From an uncultured Bacteroidia bacterium (GTDB taxonomy: Bacteria; Bacteroidota; Bacteroidia; Bacteroidales; UBA932): a stretch of DNA of 36,212 nucleotides. Below, one piece after another: positions 14,919 to 21,098 of the stretch. Below the pieces are notes generated by a model. The model did no database searches, was not told the origin of the DNA, and saw only the letters and a list, made by a program, of their open reading frames with translations. Positions within the stretch are counted from its first letter, which is position 1. Every line of letters begins with the position of its first letter. The stretch covers positions 1-36,212 of the forward strand of contig CACZEU010000008.1 in NCBI GenBank assembly GCA_902780175.1, in the 5' to 3' direction. A program made the position numbers and the translations under genes.

Positions 14919-17012
14919 ATGAAAGAATACACAACCAAAGATGTACGCAACGTCGTCCTTCTCGGCGCCACCAAGTCCGGAAAGACCACGCTTGCGGAGG
15001 CCATGCTCTTCGAGGGCAAAGTGATCCCCCGTATGGGAACCATCGAGGACAAGAACACCCTGTCCGACAGCAACGAGCTGGAAAAACTCAATCAGCGCTC
15101 CATCTATGCCACCCCTCTGTACGCTGAGTACCAGGGCTGCAAGATCAACTTCATCGACGCCCCCGGCTCCGACGACTTCATCGGCGGCGCCTATTCGGCA
15201 TTCCGCGTATGCGAGAGCGGTATCCTGATGGTCAACGCCCAGCAGGGTGTCGAGGTCGGCACCGACGCCTTCGTCCGCCGCGCAGAGGAGCAGAAACTCC
15301 CGATGATCGTCGCCGTCGGCCAGCTCGACGCCGACAAGGCCGACTGGGACAACGTCCAGAATTCCCTCAAGGAGACCTTCGAGGGCAAGATGGTCAACGT
15401 CCAGTTCCCCGACGCCACCGGTGCATCGTTCTCCGGCATCATCGACGTCCTCACCATGAAGTACTACAAGGACGGCCAGGTCCTGGACATCCCCGCCCAG
15501 TACGCCGACCAGGCAGAGGAGTACCGCGAGGCCCTCATCGAGAAGGCCGCCGAGTTCGACGACGCCCTCATGGAGAAGTTCTTCGAGGAAGGCACCCTCA
15601 GCGAGGAGGAAATCCACAGCGGCCTCAACAAGGGCATCGTTTCCGGTGACGTGTATCCCGTCTTCTGCGTCTGCGGCAAGAAGGACGTCGGCGTAGGCCG
15701 TATCCTCGAGTTCATCCGCGACGTGGCCCCCGTTCCCGCAGTCAAGCAGGACGGCCCTTGCTCCATCTTCATCTACAAGAACGACGTCGAGCAGCACCTC
15801 GGTGAGGTGTCTTACTTCAAGGTGATGAGCGGCACCCTTACCGCAGGCATGGATCTCGAGGATCCCGTCTCCGGCGGCAAGGACCGTCTGTCCGCCATCT
15901 ACGCCGTCGCAGGCTCCAAGAAAGAGGCCGTCACCAGCCTCCACGCAGGAGACTTCGGCTGCGCCGTCAAGCTCAAGAACAGCAAGTCCAGCACCACCCT
16001 CGCAGCCCCCGGCTCCGACATCGTCTACGACCGCATCCAGTATCCGGCTCCCAAGTACCGCTGCGCCATCAAGGCCAAAGTCCAGCAGGACGACCAGAAA
16101 CTCGGCGACGCCCTCAAGAAGATCGCATCCCAGGATCCTACCGTCGTGGTAGAGTACTCCAAGGAACTCCGCCAGACCATCCTCAGCGGAAACGGCGAGC
16201 AGCACATCAACATCGTCAAGTGGCGTATCAACAACGAATTCGGCCTCGAGGTCGAGCTCTTCGCACCCAAGGTGCCCTACCGTGAGACCATCACCAAGGT
16301 GGCATGCGCACAGTACCGCCACAAGAAGCAGTCCGGCGGCGCCGGCCAGTTCGGTGAGGTACACCTCCTCGTCTGCCCTGCAGAGGGAGAACTCAACACC
16401 AAGTTCATGATCAACGGCAAGGAGACCCAGCTCAACATCAAGACCCAGGATATCACCGAGCTCGAATGGGGCGGCAAACTGGAGTTCTACAACTGCGTCG
16501 TCGGCGGTTCCATCGACCTCGGCTTCATGCCCGCAATCCTCAAGGGTATCAAGGAGCGTATGGTCGAGGGCCCTCTCACCGGTTCCTACGCCCGCGACAT
16601 CCGCGTCTTCGTGTACGACGGCAAGATGCACCCGGTCGACTCCAAGGAAATCGCCTTCATCATCGCAGGCCGCAACGCCTTCCGTGAGGCATTCCGCAAC
16701 GCCGGTCCGAAGATCCTCGAGCCCATCTACAACGTCGAGGTCATGACCCCGAGCGAGTACCAGGGCGCCGTCATGTCCGACCTCCAGAACCGCCGCGGCA
16801 TGCTCGGCGACATGGGTGCGGACAAGGGCTTCGCCATCCTCAAGGCCCGCGTGCCTCTGGCAGAGCTTTACCGCTACTCCACAACCCTCAGCTCCCTCAC
16901 CGCCGGCAGCGCGACCTTCACCATGGAGTTCGCCGACTACCAGCCCGTACCGGGAGATGTCCAGAACAAGCTCCTCGCAGACTACGCTGCTCAGGAGAAG
17001 GACGAGGACTAA
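14919..17012 (+). CDS. fusA2: EF-G2-type elongation factor G paralog with degenerate GTPase site
   Basis: The 697-residue protein has all EF-G domains, but its G domain departs from canonical EF-G at key points. The P-loop is GATKSGKTT (residues 16-24). The G3 motif is DAPGSDDF (80-87), where the catalytic histidine of DTPGH is serine (Ser84). The G4 motif NKxD is replaced by GQLD (134-137). Domains IV and V look intact (GGAGQFGEVHL and GFMPAILKGIKERM-like segments). Bacteroides thetaiotaomicron has such a paralog, reported to support translation without GTP hydrolysis and to matter during starvation and gut colonisation. This gene fits that type. It has its own strong promoter and a terminator at 17033, so it is monocistronic or ends the short 14697 unit. 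The standard fusA should lie elsewhere in the genome. Confidence 0.92.
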   Translation: MKEYTTKDVRNVVLLGATKSGKTTLAEAMLFEGKVIPRMGTIEDKNTLSDSNELEKLNQRSIYATPLYAEYQGCKINFIDAPGSDDFIGGAYSAFRVCESGILMVNAQQGVEVGTDAFVRRAEEQKLPMIVAVGQLDADKADWDNVQNSLKETFEGKMVNVQFPDATGASFSGIIDVLTMKYYKDGQVLDIPAQYADQAEEYREALIEKAAEFDDALMEKFFEEGTLSEEEIHSGLNKGIVSGDVYPVFCVCGKKDVGVGRILEFIRDVAPVPAVKQDGPCSIFIYKNDVEQHLGEVSYFKVMSGTLTAGMDLEDPVSGGKDRLSAIYAVAGSKKEAVTSLHAGDFGCAVKLKNSKSSTTLAAPGSDIVYDRIQYPAPKYRCAIKAKVQQDDQKLGDALKKIASQDPTVVVEYSKELRQTILSGNGEQHINIVKWRINNEFGLEVELFAPKVPYRETITKVACAQYRHKKQSGGAGQFGEVHLLVCPAEGELNTKFMINGKETQLNIKTQDITELEWGGKLEFYNCVVGGSIDLGFMPAILKGIKERMVEGPLTGSYARDIRVFVYDGKMHPVDSKEIAFIIAGRNAFREAFRNAGPKILEPIYNVEVMTPSEYQGAVMSDLQNRRGMLGDMGADKGFAILKARVPLAELYRYSTTLSSLTAGSATFTMEFADYQPVPGDVQNKLLADYAAQEKDED

Positions 17013-17032
17013 TTCTCAAGACTTTACTTCAG

Positions 17033-17068
17033 CAGGCCGGCCTTTTATCGGGTCGGCCTGTTTTTTTT
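17033..17068 (+). terminator. Rho-independent terminator after the EF-G2 gene
   Basis: CAGGCCG (17033-17039) pairs with CGGCCTG (17054-17060), with a loop of 14 bases, and eight consecutive T residues follow at 17061-17068. It lies 20 bases after the stop codon at 17012. Confidence 0.9.
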
Positions 17069-17109
17069 GCTGTAATGCAAGATTTGAGGTTTCTGCGTAT
17101 TTATGAGGC

Positions 17110-17718
17110 ATGAAAAGGTTATTTGCAATTCTGACCGTCATTGCCGTTTGCCTTCCAGTGAGGGCACAGCACTTCGACCCCGAACATCGTCACGCCATTG
17201 AGATATCCAGCGGCATTCCTCCACTTCACGGCTTCATGCTCGGAGGTGGCAGCAGAATGCGGTGGAACGGAATTCGCGAAACAACCCACCTTCGATCATG
17301 CATCAACCTTGGGTACACGTATGCGATCAGTGAGAAATGGGATTTCAACTTCGTCGTGGACGCAGTGTCGCAGTTTTACACTCAGGAAAAATTCCGGAGT
17401 ATCGACTTGGTCAACCCCGACGGCTCAGTGGCCGAGGGCAGAGATTATGACTGGAAAAGCGACCCCATCTCGGTAGATCACAGCTCCCGCTGGTGGGTGT
17501 CGTTCAACTTTGATTTCCGCTGGAAATGGTATCGCACCGACGCCGTGCGCCTCTACACCGCCTTCGGACTCGGCTACCTGCCCAGCCAGATACCAATCCT
17601 TCCCTATATCGCCCCAGTGGGCATCAACTTCGGCGCCAACCACTTCTACGGAGTCGCCGAACTCAATTTCAGCCCCGCCGCATCTATCATTCTACTCGGC
17701 GCTGGCTACCGGTTCTGA
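17110..17718 (+). CDS. Small outer-membrane beta-barrel-like protein
   Basis: A 202-residue precursor with a signal peptide (MKRLFAILTVIAVCLPVRAQ, predicted cut after residue 20). The mature protein alternates hydrophobic and polar residues in strand-length stretches, is rich in Tyr, Trp and Gly (LGYTYAISEKWDFNFVVD, WWVSFNFDFRWKW), and ends in GAGYRF with a C-terminal phenylalanine. These are the usual signs of a BAM-inserted outer-membrane barrel of about eight strands. No specific family is recognised. The gene stands alone: a terminator precedes it and the family C array begins only 17 bases after its stop. Confidence 0.75.
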   Translation: MKRLFAILTVIAVCLPVRAQHFDPEHRHAIEISSGIPPLHGFMLGGGSRMRWNGIRETTHLRSCINLGYTYAISEKWDFNFVVDAVSQFYTQEKFRSIDLVNPDGSVAEGRDYDWKSDPISVDHSSRWWVSFNFDFRWKWYRTDAVRLYTAFGLGYLPSQIPILPYIAPVGINFGANHFYGVAELNFSPAASIILLGAGYRF

Positions 17719-17734
17719 GGACGCCTTTTCGGGC

Positions 17735-18023
17735 CCACCCTCGCATCGGCTTTGCAGGGTGGTGCCGTTGAGGCCGCTTTTTCGGACCCACCCTCGCATC
17801 TGGTCGACAGGGTGGTGCCGTTGAGGGCACATTTCGGACCCACCCTCACATCTGGTCGACAGGGTGGTGCCGTTGAAGCCGCTTTTCGCTCCCACCCTCG
17901 CATCTGGTCGACAGGGTGGTGCCGTTGAAGCCGCTTTTCGCTCCCACCCTCGCAGCGGTTTAACAGGGTGGCGCCGCTGAAGCCGCTTTTCGCTCCCACC
18001 CTCGCAGCGGTTCGACAGGGTGG
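17735..18023. repeat. Tandem hairpin repeat family C, array 2 (52-bp period, six units)
   Basis: Six hairpins CCACCCT-(14)-AGGGTGG start at 17735, 17788, 17840, 17892, 17944 and 17996 (one period of 53, then four of 52). The linkers (GTGCCGTTGAAGCCGCTTTT-like) are the reverse complement of those in array 1, so the two arrays point in opposite directions. Inner loops GCATCTGGTCGAC and GCAGCGGTTYRAC mark two sub-types. The array fills the gap between two convergent genes. Positions 18024-18114 hold no gene or recognisable element. Confidence 0.92.
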
Positions 18024-18114
18024 TACCAAATTAAGCCTCTGGAGCCTCCACCTCTTACTATAAGGGAATGCGTACAACGAGAGGGCTTCAGCTGACGGTT
18101 CCTTTATACTTATC

Positions 18115-18224
18115 CTCGAGGACGATGTGGGAGTGCCCACGTTGTCTTCGCGGGCGGGAGAAGGGCGAAACGCCGGCAAAACTGTTCGCGAAGACGATGT
18201 GGGAGTGCTCACGTTGTCTTCGCG
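18115..18224. repeat. Palindromic tandem repeat family A, array 2 (72-bp period, two units)
   Basis: Two family A hairpins (18115-18153 and 18187-18224) repeat with a 72-bp period, as in 167-324. Cores are CGAGGACGATGTGGGAGTG- and CGAAGACGATGTGGGAGTG-like, each closing with CACGTTGTCTTCGCG. The linker CGAAACGCCGGCAAAAC is shared exactly with array 1. Confidence 0.88.
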
Positions 18225-18251
18225 GGTAATTGAATGGACTGAAGGTGCAAT

Positions 18252-18271
18252 AATCCTGCAATGGCAGGATT
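18252..18271. other. Perfect 8-bp stem-loop in convergent intergenic region
   Basis: AATCCTGC (18252-18259) pairs with GCAGGATT (18264-18271) around a four-base AATG loop. No T-run follows on either strand. Function is not known; it may be part of the repeat island or a transcript-end structure. Confidence 0.5.
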
Positions 18272-18285
18272 GAAACGGTGCTCAA

Positions 18286-18324
18286 AAGCCCGACGTGTTC
18301 CGTCGGCTGTGGCGTTCCGGGCTT
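18286..18324 (-). terminator. Probable terminator of the barrel/anti-sigma-like gene
   Basis: On the minus strand, right at the TAA stop (18325-18323), AAGCCCG pairs with CGGGCTT across an inner CCGAC/GTCGG hairpin, and the 3' arm continues into a run of four T residues. The T-run is short, so efficiency is uncertain. Confidence 0.5.
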
Positions 18325-19819
18325 AGAATGTAATCCTGTAGCCGGCGGAGAGGCGGAAGGAGACCGGGTGGTCTGTGTAGTAGGATTCCAGGGTGGTGTC
18401 CCAGACGTGGCGGAAGACAACTCCAGGCTGAAGGAAGAAGGCTCCGTGGCGGGTGGGGTGGATCTGGATTCCGGCGTTGAGGCTTCCGGAGAGGATGAAG
18501 TCGCCGAGGAAGTCGGAGCCGCGGTCGGAGGCGGTGATGCCGGAGTCGATCATGTCGTAGACCCTCCAATTGCGGGCGATTCCGTATTCCAGCTCCGGAC
18601 CTGCGGAGAAGTAAACGGACAGGAGACGCAGCTGCACGGGGGTGTAGATAACGTGAACCGGGAGACCGAGGTAGTTGAGTTTGTCCTCAGACGTCGATGT
18701 AATCTGGCCGCTGATGGATCTTGCCGTCGATGCAAGGCGGGTGTACAGGAGGCCGGTTTCGATGCCCCAGTGGCGGGTGATGTCGAAACTGACCATGAGG
18801 CCGAGTTGGAAGTCGAGGCGGCGTGTGATCGATGTCTCGGTGACGCGGTTGCGGCTGAGCATCGTGGCCTCACGCGGTCCTGCGGCCATTTTGAGGTTGC
18901 CCGTCCGGAGGCCGTAATTGATTGTATTGGTGACCGATGAGCCTCCGGGCATACCGGCACCGACGAGGGTGGCGGCGATAAGGGGCCTGTCGCGCTTGAC
19001 GGGGCGGGAGACGGATTCGGGATCAAAATCGGACTGATTCGATCCGAACGGGGCCTGCTCGGTGGTGTCCGGAATTGAGACTGTGGCGTTTTGATCCTGG
19101 TCGGAGGATGAGATTTCTCCACTCCGCTGCGCTTCGGTCGAAATGACAGAAGTGGAGACGGCGGTCGAAAGGTCAGAAGAGGAGGACGCATCCGGATTGT
19201 CTGAAGAGGCTGCGACCGATGAAACGTTGGAAGAGGAGGCGGCTTGAACGTCAGTAGAGGAAGCGGCGGAACCGTTCAACGATGATACGCCTGCCGGAAC
19301 ATCCGTAGAAGCGACGTTCGAAGAGGAATTTCCCGAAGAAACCGAGGTGACCGCTCCGCGATTGCTACCGCCGGGGGCAAAACCGGGGTGATTTGCACCC
19401 GAGGTGGAGGATTTACCGTCTGCGGGGGGCAAAACGGGGGTTGTTTGCACCCGGGTGGGCTCTTGAGCCTCAACGACCTCAGGAATATCCGTCTGTGCGA
19501 CAGCTCCGGGGTTGTCGACAATTATGGCGTCGGCCGGATTGACCTTGACGGAACCTCCAGGGACGCGGAGAATCAAAACCGCAGCAACGGCGGCCGCAAC
19601 ACCAGCGAGCGACCACCATACAGGGGCCGTCCGCCGGCCGAACAGCCTGGCAAACAGTCCGCCGCCGGCCGCTCCGGCAGCCTCAGCGCCAGCCCCGGCA
19701 ACCTCTTCAGCCCCAACAGCTCCGGCGGCCTTGAGTGCCTCCCAGAGACCTTCGGGAGGGTTTTCGGTGTACTCCGACATCCGTTGCCGGAGATCGTCAT
19801 TCCAATTCTTATCTGTCAT
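18323..19819 (-). CDS. Inner-membrane-anchored protein with C-terminal outer-membrane beta-barrel (putative anti-sigma/barrel)
   Basis: The 498-residue protein begins with a short cytoplasmic part (MTDKNWNDDLRQRMSEYTE.. PEGLWEAL), has one transmembrane helix near residues 66-86 (VWWSLAGVAAAVAAVLIL), then about 180 residues of Ser/Thr/Val/Pro-rich low-complexity linker. Residues from about 290 to 498 look like a PorT-type outer-membrane barrel and end in GYRITF. There is no cleavable signal peptide, so the chain should span from cytoplasm to outer membrane. It overlaps the ECF sigma gene by 11 bases. The N-terminus resembles those of Bacteroidota proteins encoded beside ECF sigma factors, suggesting an anti-sigma or signal-sensing role, which is inferred. 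A REP-like repeat (19112-19149) encodes residues about 224-236 of the linker. Confidence 0.82.
   Translation of the reverse strand: MTDKNWNDDLRQRMSEYTENPPEGLWEALKAAGAVGAEEVAGAGAEAAGAAGGGLFARLFGRRTAPVWWSLAGVAAAVAAVLILRVPGGSVKVNPADAIIVDNPGAVAQTDIPEVVEAQEPTRVQTTPVLPPADGKSSTSGANHPGFAPGGSNRGAVTSVSSGNSSSNVASTDVPAGVSSLNGSAASSTDVQAASSSNVSSVAASSDNPDASSSSDLSTAVSTSVISTEAQRSGEISSSDQDQNATVSIPDTTEQAPFGSNQSDFDPESVSRPVKRDRPLIAATLVGAGMPGGSSVTNTINYGLRTGNLKMAAGPREATMLSRNRVTETSITRRLDFQLGLMVSFDITRHWGIETGLLYTRLASTARSISGQITSTSEDKLNYLGLPVHVIYTPVQLRLLSVYFSAGPELEYGIARNWRVYDMIDSGITASDRGSDFLGDFILSGSLNAGIQIHPTRHGAFFLQPGVVFRHVWDTTLESYYTDHPVSFRLSAGYRITF
19112..19149. repeat. REP-like palindrome G, copy inside a coding sequence
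   Basis: GATTTCTCCACTCCGCTGCG-type 38-base element ending TCGAAATGACAG. It matches 36048-36083 (GATTTCTCGACTCGCTCCG.. TCGAAATGACAG) in sequence, order and orientation, with small differences in the middle. It keeps the reading frame and encodes the ISTEAQRSGEIS-type peptide in the linker of the barrel protein. Confidence 0.75.
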
Positions 19820-20369
19820 TTTTCTTCCTATATTCTTTAATTTCGCGCGCCAGGAGGGCTTTGGCCCTGAGCAGCTGGGAGGCCGAGGAGTTCTCCTTGA
19901 TTCCCAGCAGCGACGCTATCTGTCTGTGGGGCATCTGCTCGAAGACATACAGGTTGAAAACCGTCCTGTAGCCGTCGGGCAGGCCCTGGATCATCTTCTG
20001 CAGCACGGCCAGCGGTATGTCCGAGACTTCCGGGTCTTCATCCGGGCGGTCCGGAAGCCTTTCCACGTCTTCCGTCACCTTCTTGCCTCGCAGTTCGTGC
20101 AGGGCGCCGTTGACCGCTATCCTTGTCATCCAGGCTTTCAGGGAGCCTTCTCCGCGGTACTCGAAACCGTGGAAGTTCCGGAAAATGCTGATGAAGGCCT
20201 CCTGCAGTACGTCTTTCGCAACATCCTCGTCCGGCAGGTACCTGCGCACCACGGCCGAGAGGTATCCGGCATAGCGGTCGTAAAGCTCCCTCTGGCCCCG
20301 GGGATTCCCGTCGCCGACAAGCTGCGCCAATTCTTGATCGGACAGGTTATGTACGTGTTTCGAAATCAA
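19809..20369 (-). CDS. ECF RNA polymerase sigma-70 factor
   Basis: A 186-residue sigma factor with region 2 (YDRYAGYLSAVVRRYL, DVLQEAFISIFRNF, GSLKAWMTRIAVNGALHELR) and region 4 (LPDGYRTVFNLYVFEQMPHRQIASLLGIKE), joined by an acidic linker. It recruits RNA polymerase to a specific set of promoters. The only good start is TTG at 20369, which lies 23 bases inside the end of the NigD-like gene; no ATG precedes LSDQELAQLV. The overlap suggests translational coupling. Its 3' end overlaps the barrel protein gene, which I take to be its membrane partner. Targets are unknown. Confidence 0.93.
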   Translation of the reverse strand: MISKHVHNLSDQELAQLVGDGNPRGQRELYDRYAGYLSAVVRRYLPDEDVAKDVLQEAFISIFRNFHGFEYRGEGSLKAWMTRIAVNGALHELRGKKVTEDVERLPDRPDEDPEVSDIPLAVLQKMIQGLPDGYRTVFNLYVFEQMPHRQIASLLGIKENSSASQLLRAKALLAREIKEYRKKNDR

Positions 20370-21006
20370 ATTCGGCGCTGACGGGATTTCCTTCCGTCGA
20401 TGTCCAGTTAATCCTCAGTTTGTGAGGGCCGTCCTCCGTAGGGGGCAGCGAATTTATGTCAAAGTATATCGTTCCTTCTGAATAGACGGTTTCTTCATCG
20501 CCGTTGGCATTGTGCATAAGCGTGAGTTCGTACGGGTCTTCTCCCTGTACGAGGAAGAAGTCGTGGTGGCCGGCGGGATCTCCCCACCAGGCCATGTAGT
20601 GCAGAGTGACGTAGCCGTCTTCCACGCTGGTTATCCAGGACTTGGTAAGGACGTCGATGCCGTCGGAGCCGTAGCCCTCGGCGGGATAGGGTATAAAGGC
20701 CCCCTGGTCGATGGGCTCCAGCCAGTTGACATCCACCCGGTGGCCGTACAGGGGCACTTCTTCCGCATAAATGGTAACCGAAGCCATGGCCCGGCACTGG
20801 CGCTCGAAGGGGTAGCCCGCGCCGGGATAGAGCCTGTCGCTTCCGTACTGGAAGAACACGGTCCCATCAGCATCCTGCTTGATGGTGACTATTACGTCAG
20901 CCTTGTAGAACTCCGGCGCAGCATCGGAAAAATTGAAACCAGCTTCTTTGCTGCATGAAACCGCAAGTAGCGCCGCAAGGCACAAAATTCCTCTTAACAA
21001 TCTCAT
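20347..21006 (-). CDS. NigD-like lipoprotein
   Basis: A 219-residue lipoprotein precursor (lipobox LLAVSC, Cys18). The mature protein follows the NigD pattern: an N-terminal OB-like part (ADVIVTIKQDADGTVFFQYG...), a central VNWLEPI segment, TSVEDGYVTLHYMAWWGDP, and a C-terminal SAEFDFETR ending like other family members. NigD-like proteins are common surface or periplasmic lipoproteins of Bacteroidales; their function is not established. It is the first gene of a three-gene unit with the sigma factor and the barrel protein, so it may be the target or sensor of that system. Confidence 0.83.
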   Translation of the reverse strand: MRLLRGILCLAALLAVSCSKEAGFNFSDAAPEFYKADVIVTIKQDADGTVFFQYGSDRLYPGAGYPFERQCRAMASVTIYAEEVPLYGHRVDVNWLEPIDQGAFIPYPAEGYGSDGIDVLTKSWITSVEDGYVTLHYMAWWGDPAGHHDFFLVQGEDPYELTLMHNANGDEETVYSEGTIYFDINSLPPTEDGPHKLRINWTSTEGNPVSAEFDFETRT

Positions 21007-21034
21007 TTCTACCTATAAATCCGCGTGGGAACAA

Positions 21035-21059
21035 AATCTTGCACCCCGCACGCAAGATT
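21035..21059. other. Perfect 8-bp inverted repeat between divergent genes
   Basis: AATCTTGC (21035-21042) and GCAAGATT (21052-21059) flank a nine-base centre. It lies in the 92-base gap between the divergent NigD-like and vWA genes, next to the -7 box at 21063. It may be a regulator-binding site or a leader hairpin of the NigD-like transcript. Confidence 0.5.
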
Positions 21060-21062
21060 CAG

Positions 21063-21070
21063 CAAAAATA
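21063..21070 (-). promoter_or_regulatory. -7 promoter box for the NigD-like/sigma/barrel unit
   Basis: The minus strand reads TATTTTTG, an exact TAnnTTTG match, 56 bases upstream of the ATG at 21006. The 8-bp inverted repeat lies in the resulting leader. Confidence 0.55.
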
Positions 21071-21075
21071 AGGAT

Positions 21076-21083
21076 TAGTATTG
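21076..21083 (+). promoter_or_regulatory. Possible -7 box for the vWA gene
   Basis: TAGTATTG matches TAnnTTTG except at one position and ends 15 bases before the ATG at 21099. Confidence 0.35.
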
Positions 21084-21098
21084 TAAAACCCACAACTT

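Noticed and set aside
14901-16631. 576-codon minus-strand open frame across the EF-G2 gene
   Set aside because: Antisense shadow with Leu/Val/Asp/Glu-rich translation; the EF-G2 domains on the plus strand explain the region.
17706-18212. 168-codon minus-strand open frame across the C and A arrays
   Set aside because: It is translated tandem repeat with no start signal or domain.
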